This document shows positions 1 to 5,467 of a stretch of DNA of 5,467 bases, piece by piece (positions within the stretch are counted from its first letter, which is position 1; every line of letters begins with the position of its first letter). The stretch covers positions 1 to 5,467 of the forward strand of contig JAODGF010000098.1 of the NCBI GenBank assembly GCA_025464645.1, read 5' to 3'. Made by a program: the position numbers and the translations under genes. Below the pieces are notes generated by a model. It saw only the letters and a list, made by a program, of their open reading frames with translations. It was not told where the DNA came from and did not search any database. The DNA comes from Methanosarcinales archaeon. Lineage in GTDB: Archaea; Halobacteriota; Syntropharchaeia; Alkanophagales; Methanospirareceae.

Positions 1-1947
1 CGGGTCAGTTCTCGGCACAATTCCTCCTCCTTCTACACTCCTTAACCTGTAATACTCACTCCCACCCAACTCCTCTTTCGTTTCTCCTACCACATAAAGA
101 AAATCCCCGGCTTCTTTCATGTCCACGGTAACGCATTCTCTTACATCTTCGCATAACCCTATGCCAAGAATAGTGGGTGTAGGGGGAATAGATTCGTTCA
201 TAGCTGCGGATTCATTATAAAAACTCACATTACCGCTCACAAAAGGTACTCCAAGCGAAGATGCCATATAACCTAACCCACGACAGCATTCATAGAAATC
301 ACCCATTCGGTCGGGCTTTTCTGGGTTGCCGAAGTTCAAGCAGTCAGCAAATGAATGAGGCACTGCACCTACCGCAGTTAAATTCCTGCATACTTCGTCC
401 ACAGCGCTTGCAGCACCCCAAAACGGATTTAGTTTGCAGAAAGAAGGATTTACATCAGAAGTAATGGCAAGCCCCTTATAAGATTCTTCTAACGGTTTTA
501 TCACCGCTGCGTCTCCATGCGTCTCTTTTCCTATCACCCCTTGCATCGGCTTTAGTACGGTAGAAGCTCGCACTTCATGGTCATATTGTCTTATAACACT
601 CTCCCGCGAGGCAATATTGGGGGCAGCAAGCAGCGTTTTTAAGACCTCGTTGTAGTCTTCCGGTTCTTCTACTAACGCCTCGCCCTTCTCTTTTATCCTT
701 ATCTCCCTTGGACGTTCATAAACAGGAGATGCAAGCAAAAAATCAGTATCCAGCTCAAATACGAGCTCATCCTCAAAGAAAATCCGTATCAAATTTTTTT
801 TAAAAGTTTGTGTTTGACCTATAACCACGGCATCCACATCCCATTTCTCAAATATCTCCAGTAACTCGTCCACTTTGTCTTTCGATGCTGCAATTAAAAA
901 CCGTTCCTGTGATTCAGAAACCCATATCTCCCAAGCACCAAGCCCTTCTTCTTTTAACTTCACGCGCTCTAAATAAATATCGGCACCGCATCCTCCCGCA
1001 TGGCACATCTCGCTCACAGCACATGATAACCCGCCTCCACCGAGGTCCTTCATCCCACTTATCAATTTCTTCTCATTCGCTTCTAATATCGCATGCATTA
1101 GCGGTTCTTTTGTTATCGGGTCGCCAAGTTGAACGGCACTTCGGAATTCCTCCTCCCCTGTTAACTCTACGGAAGCAAAAGTAACACCGTGTATGCCATC
1201 CCTTCCCGTTTTACCGCCGACCAGAACAAGCATCTCGTCTTGTTTCGCCATGCTTCTGCTCAAATCCGCCTTCTTCATTATTCCCACACAACCCACGTTC
1301 ACCACGCAATTGCCAACATAACCATCATCGAAATAAACCATGCCCGCACAGGTTGGAATGCCTATTCGATTTCCGTAGTCGCTTATTCCGGAAACAACAC
1401 CCTCAAACAAGAATCTTGGATGTTTCACCGCCTCAGGAAGTTTTTCATAGCCGTAATCCAGATGCCCGAAGAACAAAGGGTCAATCAAAGCAATAGGCTG
1501 AGACCCCATGCAAACCACGTCTCTGACGATGCCTCCTATTCCAGTCGCCGCACCACCATAAGGCTCGACTGCTGAAGGGTGATTATGGCTCTCGAATGCC
1601 ACAACATAAGCGTATTCTGTGTCAAATTCGAGAATGCCTGCGTCTTCTTTTATCACTAATATGCTCTGCGGCGCTTCTATACCAAAAATGAACTCTTGCA
1701 AGATTTTTTTCGAACTCTTGTAGCAGCAATGCTCCGACCATGCCTGAGCAATACTTTGAAGCTCCACATCCGTTGGTTCTCGTTCTTTCGCCACGAAATA
1801 TCGTTTTATCCTCTTCATCTCTTCTAAATTTAGCGCAAGACCCATACCTTCACTTATACGCATCAAATCCTCATCATGAGCGTCCCTTATTCTTACTTCA
1901 AACCTCTTCTTGTTCCTGGAACGATTACCAAAAGAACCGGCTTCCAT
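1..1947 (-). CDS. purL: Phosphoribosylformylglycinamidine synthase subunit PurL (partial, C-terminus beyond left edge)
   Basis: PurL is the synthetase subunit of FGAM synthase. It uses ATP and ammonia delivered by PurQ to turn FGAR into FGAM, the fourth step of de novo purine synthesis, in the cytoplasm. The minus strand is open for 649 codons from ATG 1945-1947 to base 1. Family motifs appear in order: WSEHCCYKSS at residues 70-79 (with the expected catalytic His73 and Tyr76), FESHNHPSAVEPYGGAATG at 118-136 (metal/ATP site), DLGGGGLSCAVSEM at 301-314, SESQERF at 344-350, LNFGNPEKP at 537-545 and VSGNVSFYNES at 570-580. Single-chain PurL of this type usually has about 600-770 residues, so roughly 100 are probably missing. 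Residues 16-51, before the catalytic region, form an extension relative to the shortest PurL proteins; no PurS domain is fused. The start lies 3 bases after the artA stop, with only a weak GAAAG-like ribosome site, which suggests coupled translation. Identification is very secure. Confidence 0.97.
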   Translation of the reverse strand, partial: MEAGSFGNRSRNKKRFEVRIRDAHDEDLMRISEGMGLALNLEEMKRIKRYFVAKEREPTDVELQSIAQAWSEHCCYKSSKKILQEFIFGIEAPQSILVIKEDAGILEFDTEYAYVVAFESHNHPSAVEPYGGAATGIGGIVRDVVCMGSQPIALIDPLFFGHLDYGYEKLPEAVKHPRFLFEGVVSGISDYGNRIGIPTCAGMVYFDDGYVGNCVVNVGCVGIMKKADLSRSMAKQDEMLVLVGGKTGRDGIHGVTFASVELTGEEEFRSAVQLGDPITKEPLMHAILEANEKKLISGMKDLGGGGLSCAVSEMCHAGGCGADIYLERVKLKEEGLGAWEIWVSESQERFLIAASKDKVDELLEIFEKWDVDAVVIGQTQTFKKNLIRIFFEDELVFELDTDFLLASPVYERPREIRIKEKGEALVEEPEDYNEVLKTLLAAPNIASRESVIRQYDHEVRASTVLKPMQGVIGKETHGDAAVIKPLEESYKGLAITSDVNPSFCKLNPFWGAASAVDEVCRNLTAVGAVPHSFADCLNFGNPEKPDRMGDFYECCRGLGYMASSLGVPFVSGNVSFYNESAAMNESIPPTPTILGIGLCEDVRECVTVDMKEAGDFLYVVGETKEELGGSEYYRLRSVEGGGIVPRTDP

Positions 1948-1950
1948 CTT

Positions 1951-2751
1951 TCAATTTTCTTTCTGTTTTGTGGCTTTAAAAATAGACCGGAAGAAATCCT
2001 CTACCAGGTCTAATGCCTCCGGAAGTATTGCGAACACCGCATAGGCAATAACAATCAACGCAATCATCGCACCTATCCTCGCAATCACGCCATGAGCAAC
2101 ATAGAAACTCTGCAAAGGCGAGCCGAACCACTGCCCGAAATATGCAGATACCACAAATACATTCCTTAAAATATTCAATCCATAAATAACGGGCACAGAG
2201 ACGAAAAAAGCTTTTAATTTTCTTCTTATCGAAGCATTAACGGCGAATATCAAACCTATAAAGAGAACCATACTTTGTATCGCGGTGCACGCTAAGATTA
2301 TCTCTATCGGTTTGTTGAAGTCGTGAAAAGACTCGGTGGTGGTATAAATGCTGGATGGCGGCACCATATAAACGCCCACGTTGAAAAGATTTAGCATCAC
2401 GGTGGTGATTTTAGTGGTGGTATAAATGAGGAGTTCTGAGAGAGGGGGAAATTCAGAAAAAGGGAAGTAAAAGACGGCAGTTATAAGTGCAACTTTTGTT
2501 ATCGTGAAGAATAAATCCTCATTCTCTTCTGTTTTTACCAGTAGGAAAGCGAAAAAAATCGAAAAGGCGAGAAATATCAGCGATAATGAAGCATCAAAGT
2601 ATTCTTCCAACGATAAATAGTATGAAACTTCGAAAAAGCAGTAAATCGAGATGAATATCCAACCTATTGCTCCTACCTCTCTTCTACGGAATAACAGCGC
2701 CAGGGAAAAAAGACCTATTGCGATAAACGGGAGGATGAATTTTGCAATCAT
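1951..2751 (-). CDS. artA: Archaeosortase A (membrane cysteine transpeptidase for surface-protein C-termini)
   Basis: This 266-residue polytopic membrane protein belongs to the exosortase/archaeosortase family. In Haloferax, ArtA cleaves the PGF-CTERM tail of the S-layer glycoprotein and other clients, coupling them to a lipid anchor. Hydrophobic segments lie near residues 4-21, 29-46, 54-72, 83-98, 149-171, 181-201 and 222-243, with a possible further one at 106-128. The three active-site positions known for the family are present: Cys155 in LACTAIQS, Arg196 in NILRNVFV and Arg225 in HGVIARIG. The stretch RRKLKAFFVSVPVIYGLN (176-193) and the LPEALDLVEDFF tail also match my memory of the ArtA branch, as opposed to other archaeosortases. 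The length is close to that usual for the family. The ATG is followed directly by a hydrophobic helix; the ribosome site is weak (GGTTAT). It is divergent from the surface protein and lies 3 bases upstream of purL. Family assignment is firm; the A subtype is likely. Confidence 0.93.
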   Translation of the reverse strand: MIAKFILPFIAIGLFSLALLFRRREVGAIGWIFISIYCFFEVSYYLSLEEYFDASLSLIFLAFSIFFAFLLVKTEENEDLFFTITKVALITAVFYFPFSEFPPLSELLIYTTTKITTVMLNLFNVGVYMVPPSSIYTTTESFHDFNKPIEIILACTAIQSMVLFIGLIFAVNASIRRKLKAFFVSVPVIYGLNILRNVFVVSAYFGQWFGSPLQSFYVAHGVIARIGAMIALIVIAYAVFAILPEALDLVEDFFRSIFKATKQKEN

Positions 2752-2804
2752 TTTTATAACCAGTAGTTTCGTTTATCCATATTACAAATGTAGTAAGCAA
2801 AGCG

Positions 2805-2820
2805 GATATAAAAATAAAAG
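2805..2820 (-). promoter_or_regulatory. Candidate promoter (TATA-like) for artA-purL
   Basis: Read on the minus strand, this is CTTTTATTTTTATATC, an AT-rich TATA-like element about 55-70 bases before the artA start. Archaeal transcription normally begins about 25 bases downstream of the TATA box, near 2780, which would leave a leader of roughly 30 bases. No clear purine-rich BRE precedes it, so the call rests on position and composition only. It would drive both artA and purL, since no other promoter space exists between them. Confidence 0.4.
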
Positions 2821-2846
2821 TTGTGGTGTATATTTGCATTCGATAA

Positions 2847-2874
2847 CCACGAGATTACACAGATTTCACGAGAA
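2847..2874. repeat. Short degenerate tandem repeat (9-10 nt unit, three copies)
   Basis: On the plus strand the units are CCACGAGATT (2847-2856), ACACAGATT (2857-2865) and TCACGAGAA (2866-2874). Read on the other strand this gives the familiar style GTGAAATCTGTGTAATCTCGTGG. From memory, near-identical degenerate repeats (CCACAGATTACACAGATTTCAC) recur in intergenic DNA of many unrelated prokaryotes; I cannot confirm that here. It lies just past the end of the decayed coding remnant (2879-3035). It is too short to be a CRISPR array and has no spacers. Confidence 0.5.
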
Positions 2875-2878
2875 ACAT

Positions 2879-3035
2879 CTAAGAACTTCTTGACCTCTCT
2901 AACAGATCTACAAGCTTTTTGACGTGCTTAAGCCCCCCCTTTCGTGAAAGCCTTCAACATGCAGAAACCAAGCGGCTTGCCCTTATTTAAAAATCGCTTA
3001 ACCTCTTCGGCCTTCTGATCAGGTTCAGCAAGGGT
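2879..3035 (-). pseudogene. Remnant of an unidentified gene, C-terminal end, frameshifted at a G7 run
   Basis: On the minus strand, codons from 3035 read TLAEPDQKAEEVKRFLNKG, then KPLGFCMLKAFTKGGA and a stop at 2928-2930. Just before that stop is a run of seven G (2933-2939). If one G is dropped the frame continues as GGLKHVKKLVDLLERSRSS and stops at 2879-2881. The combined 50-odd residues look like an ordinary amphipathic C-terminal domain. The segment has a visibly higher GC content than the AT-rich DNA on its right. There is no start codon upstream: an in-frame TAA sits at 3036-3038, followed by promoter-like sequence. I read this as the tail of a broken gene; a chance open stretch is the alternative. 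I do not recognise the family. Confidence 0.45.
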
Positions 3036-3093
3036 TTAAATTAACTAAAATAAACGTTAGGGGTTATAAAATGTTAATAAATAAGAAAAAATA

Positions 3094-3110
3094 GAAAAGC
3101 TTATATATAT
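3094..3110 (+). promoter_or_regulatory. Archaeal promoter (BRE + TATA box) for the surface-protein gene
   Basis: GAAAAGC (3094-3100) resembles the purine-rich TFB recognition element, and TTATATATAT (3101-3110) is a near-ideal archaeal TATA box. Transcription would start about 25 bases further on, close to 3130-3135, giving a leader of about 60 bases before ATG 3194. The quality of the site fits strong expression, as expected for an abundant envelope protein. Confidence 0.8.
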
Positions 3111-3173
3111 CCTCAATTTTTATCCTTTTTATTATCTTACTAAGAAGAATAAAATAGAGAAGGGACAGATAAA

Positions 3174-3182
3174 AGGTGGAGG
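3174..3182 (+). promoter_or_regulatory. Ribosome binding site AGGTGGAGG deciding the start of the surface-protein gene
   Basis: AGGTGGAGG is complementary to the 3' end of archaeal 16S rRNA in two overlapping registers (AGGTG and GGAGG). GGAGG ends 11 bases before ATG 3194, a long but workable distance. The GTG at 3176-3178, which would add six residues (MEEKKK), lies inside the motif itself and has only a distant AGGGA upstream, so ATG 3194 is preferred. Confidence 0.55.
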
Positions 3183-3193
3183 AAAAGAAGAAA

Positions 3194-5425
3194 ATGAAAA
3201 ATATCATCGCGGTCACCGCAGTAATGGCAATAATATTTGTTACGCTTTCTTTAGTCCCTTTAGCATCAGCGCATGCTGTTGACAGAACCTATAATAAAGA
3301 GGGCGGCGTGATAATCTACAACGGCACACTCCCTAAAGATGCTGACGCGGAAACAATTAAGATTTCTGTGTATGAAGGTGAACAAATCAAGTTTATGAAC
3401 GAAACGGGCGTTTCAGTGGATGTCACTGTCTCAGGACCCTATGAACACGACGGGGATAGTATATCGGGCTGTGCAGACTATTCCGTGAGCGCTGGCGAGC
3501 CCTGGGATTCCGACGGTATGAAAACTGGCAAATTCTTTAAAGTTTATAACGCCAGCACCAGTTATGGTTGCTGGTTCAGTGTCGAAAAACAGTCTTTCAG
3601 CTTGGAGCTTGAGGACACGAAAGTGCGAGAGAAAGAGAGTTTCAACCTCACACTAAAAAAGAACAACAAGAAGGGCGGTGTGATGAAGCTAACTATCGAA
3701 GACGATGAAGAATATTCGATAACAAATGCCAACGGCACAGACATATACGAGGTTCTTGTAAATTACACAGATTATCGTGTTTTTGACTCTGATCCTGTTG
3801 ATGCTAAGGGTAACCGGGTAGATGGAATATATCATAATGCAGAGGGAGAACTTGTTTTTGACACAAAGCAACTGGACATGAAAGAAGGAAAATACAAGAT
3901 AATCTTGGAGGACTATGCAACAGAGGTGAAGGAGGACGTGACAATAACAGTAGAGAAGTGGTATCTGGAAATGGAGTGCAGCGAAGAGGTCATAAAGGGC
4001 TGGGAGGACATTGTTATAACAATACAGAGTTCGTACTACGATAAAGAAGTGAATGTAACTGTCGAGGGTATTCCCAAGTGGGAAGAAGGCAAGACACTAA
4101 CTCTTGACGAAGAAGGCAAGAAAAGAGTAAGGATTCCCACAGAAAATGTGGACTACGGCAGGTATAAAGTAACAGTTGAGGTGGTTGAGTTTCCGGCATG
4201 TGCAGAAACCCGCTATGTGCTGGTAAAGAAAGGAGAAACGACCTTAGAAGTCAAGCCTGACACTGCAACTGTCGGTGACATTGTACATATAAAAGGAACT
4301 TCCGACTATGGCTATTTAGCCGTTTTCGTAATTGATGATGTGTATAAAAGCGATGTAGCAATAGTGGATGATGAATTTGAATGGTACTGGAATACAGGGG
4401 GTGAACTCGACGGCTACTATGGAATAGAAGTGTTTATACTTAATGATCGTCCTACTGAAATTTCCATTGGTGACGAAGTCTCTGAGGATTGGCAGAGAGA
4501 AAAGGGTGTGGACGCATCAGCATCTATAATCTTGAATTACCCTGCCTTTAGTATGACCGCGCCTAAAAGCATAGTTAAAGGTGACCCTGTGGTCATAAGT
4601 GGTACAGCCGCCGGTGCTGACCACGTTTATGTTATCGCCTTCAACTACCGGGGCGAAGTAATGTTTCCATACACAGAGAATATGAGTGCGGTAAATGCAG
4701 TGGCGACTCCTGTTGAGGAAGGCGAGTGGACGGAAACTCTTAGCGAGCTGGATTATGGAGATTATACGGTGATTGCACTTGACGAAGGAGAAGATGGAAG
4801 AACAAAGGCAATAGAAAATGGTAGGTGGGAAATAGGCGGCGAAGGCAAGACTTTAGAGCAGCGAGTGGCTATCCTCATGGATGCAATAACCTCGGCAGGC
4901 AGTGACGACCTGTACGAGAAGGCATGCTTCTCGGTTTCCACACCAGAAGTCATCCTGGAAGTACCTGAAACCGTGGAGATAGGCACAGCGATAAATGTAA
5001 AAGGAGAAACGAACATGAAAGAGGGTACGGCGGCTTTTGTATCACTCTCGTTCGACTCGAACATCATAAATAAAAAAACCGTTAAAGTCAAGAGCGGCGG
5101 CGTAAGTACGAGTTTCAATACGAGTGGGCTTCAACCAGGCAGATATAATGTAGCGGTGGACGTAAGTGGAAGGGCATCTGATGCAAAAGAGGTGATGCTG
5201 GAGGAGAAGAAGGAGGTTGTGGAGGAGGGCAAAGAGGAAATAGCACAAAATGAATCTTTGACCGAGCATGAGGAAGAAGTGAATGAGAGTGCGGGTGAAA
5301 TAAACGAAAGTTATGAAGGAGAGGAAGAACGAAAAATACCTGTAAACATCTGGGATTTGGTTACTGCGGTCATCATGGCGATTTTTATTAGGATTACGGT
5401 GAAGTTGAAGTGCAGGCAGCCGTGA
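3194..5425 (+). CDS. S-layer-type secreted surface glycoprotein with C-terminal membrane anchor
   Basis: This 743-residue protein has a Sec signal peptide (MKN, a hydrophobic core at 4-23, then ASA-HA, with cleavage probably after residue 26 or 28). The rest is beta-rich and built from successive Ig-like modules at about 30-133, 134-254, 255-345, 346-448, 449-582 and 583-668. Module starts share a pattern such as LEVKPDTATVGDIVHIKGTS or MTAPKSIVKGDPVVISGTA. Residues 551-585 (EQRVAILMDAITSAGSDDLY, then FSVSTPEV) resemble a segment of methanogen S-layer and PGF-CTERM proteins. Twelve N-glycosylation sequons occur (N43, 69, 119, 151, 180, 190, 287, 496, 642, 686, 697, 704). Cysteine pairs 93/126 and 262/336 could form disulfides. 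A Glu-rich stalk (669-713) precedes a short membrane helix (about 717-732) and the basic tail RITVKLKCRQP; no PGF motif is present. A GTG at 3176 is an alternative start. The surface role is firm; whether it is the main S-layer protein is unknown. Confidence 0.88.
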   Translation: MKNIIAVTAVMAIIFVTLSLVPLASAHAVDRTYNKEGGVIIYNGTLPKDADAETIKISVYEGEQIKFMNETGVSVDVTVSGPYEHDGDSISGCADYSVSAGEPWDSDGMKTGKFFKVYNASTSYGCWFSVEKQSFSLELEDTKVREKESFNLTLKKNNKKGGVMKLTIEDDEEYSITNANGTDIYEVLVNYTDYRVFDSDPVDAKGNRVDGIYHNAEGELVFDTKQLDMKEGKYKIILEDYATEVKEDVTITVEKWYLEMECSEEVIKGWEDIVITIQSSYYDKEVNVTVEGIPKWEEGKTLTLDEEGKKRVRIPTENVDYGRYKVTVEVVEFPACAETRYVLVKKGETTLEVKPDTATVGDIVHIKGTSDYGYLAVFVIDDVYKSDVAIVDDEFEWYWNTGGELDGYYGIEVFILNDRPTEISIGDEVSEDWQREKGVDASASIILNYPAFSMTAPKSIVKGDPVVISGTAAGADHVYVIAFNYRGEVMFPYTENMSAVNAVATPVEEGEWTETLSELDYGDYTVIALDEGEDGRTKAIENGRWEIGGEGKTLEQRVAILMDAITSAGSDDLYEKACFSVSTPEVILEVPETVEIGTAINVKGETNMKEGTAAFVSLSFDSNIINKKTVKVKSGGVSTSFNTSGLQPGRYNVAVDVSGRASDAKEVMLEEKKEVVEEGKEEIAQNESLTEHEEEVNESAGEINESYEGEEERKIPVNIWDLVTAVIMAIFIRITVKLKCRQP

Positions 5426-5440
5426 TAAAGTGGGAAAAAA

Positions 5441-5467
5441 GAGGTGAGCTAAAGAAGGAAAAAGTAT
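5441..5467 (+). promoter_or_regulatory. Possible ribosome binding site of a following gene (start beyond right edge)
   Basis: GAGGTGA at 5441-5447 matches the archaeal anti-Shine-Dalgarno sequence well, and AAGGAA follows at 5455-5460. The only GTG inside it runs straight into a stop, so no gene begins within the window. The last bases (AAAGTAT) could lead into an ATG just outside. There is no terminator-like T-run after the surface-protein stop at 5423-5425, which would fit a co-transcribed downstream gene. Confidence 0.35.

Larger units (their letters stand above)
2752..3193. other. Divergent intergenic region between artA and the surface-protein gene
   Basis: This 442-base stretch has no intact gene. 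From left to right it holds the presumed artA promoter (about 2805-2820), a short degenerate repeat (2847-2874), a decayed minus-strand coding remnant (2879-3035), an AT-rich block (about 3035-3092), a clear plus-strand archaeal promoter (3094-3110) and the leader of the surface-protein gene with its ribosome site. I see no tRNA, no riboswitch-like fold and no strong terminator hairpin. Confidence 0.7.

Noticed and set aside
261..1979. Plus-strand open frames of 67-128 codons across the left third (for example 885-1184, 1189-1575, 1740-1979)
   Set aside because: They lie antisense to purL, which has all its family motifs on the minus strand. Their translations are rich in His, Ser and Arg without domain-like patterns.
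2651..2893. Plus-strand open frame of 80 codons spanning the artA start and the repeat
   Set aside because: It covers the artA 5' end, its promoter and the short repeat. The ITTRLHRFHEKHL end is simply the repeat translated.
2939..2950. Small inverted repeat CTTTCGTGAAAG as a terminator or operator
   Set aside because: The stem is five pairs with a two-base loop, flanked by no T-run, and it lies within the coding remnant; likely chance.
3064..3070. Second TATA-like element TTATAAA upstream of the main promoter
   Set aside because: The surrounding DNA is uniformly AT-rich and no BRE is clear. The element at 3101-3110 is far better placed and formed.
3562..5269. Minus-strand open frames of 60-118 codons inside the surface-protein gene
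   Set aside because: They are antisense shadows of a well-supported gene. They lack ribosome sites and their composition follows the complement of its codons.
5340..5425. Frameshift near the end of the surface protein hiding a PGF-CTERM tail
   Set aside because: I read the other two forward frames here. One stops at once and the other gives a Cys/His-rich stretch with no PGF or membrane helix.
1..5467. CRISPR array, tRNA, transposon ends or defence genes
   Set aside because: I saw no spaced identical repeats, cloverleaf-like sequence, transposase reading frame or terminal inverted repeats on either strand.

Overview
The window reads as euryarchaeal (Halobacteriota / methanogen-relative type). 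It carries an archaeosortase A, a multi-domain, sequon-rich surface glycoprotein of the S-layer kind, an archaeal promoter of BRE plus TATA-box form, and moderate GC content with AT-rich intergenic DNA. An uncultivated methanogen- or ANME-like lineage would fit, but nothing here fixes the taxon.

Layout. (1) Positions 1-1947, minus strand: most of purL, the synthetase subunit of FGAM synthase (de novo purine synthesis). Its C-terminal end lies beyond the left edge. It has no stop codon inside the window, but the 649 codons read open throughout and carry the family motifs. (2) Positions 1951-2751, minus strand: a complete membrane protease/transpeptidase of the archaeosortase A family, with the Cys, Arg and Arg active-site residues in place. 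It lies 3 bases upstream of purL, so the two are probably one transcript. (3) Positions 2752-3193: a divergent intergenic region. It holds the presumed artA promoter, a short degenerate 9-10-nt repeat, a decayed protein-coding remnant with a frameshift in a run of seven G (minus strand), and a strong archaeal promoter facing right. (4) Positions 3194-5425, plus strand: a 743-residue secreted, membrane-anchored surface protein built from successive beta-rich Ig-like modules, with 12 N-glycosylation sequons, an acidic stalk and a C-terminal membrane helix. (5) Positions 5426-5467: no terminator is seen; a Shine-Dalgarno-like GAGGTGA suggests another gene begins just beyond the right edge.

How the parts relate. 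Archaeosortase A processes the C-terminal tail of S-layer-type proteins and transfers them to a lipid anchor. A divergent surface-protein gene next door makes an enzyme/substrate pairing tempting, yet the tail here has no canonical PGF motif. The surface protein is therefore either a non-substrate kept by its own helix or a client with a divergent signal. PurL is a housekeeping enzyme with no obvious functional link to the other two.

I found no CRISPR array, tRNA, rRNA, insertion sequence or defence system. The most noteworthy items are the atypical tail of the surface protein beside artA, and the previously unlabelled frameshifted gene remnant in the intergenic region.
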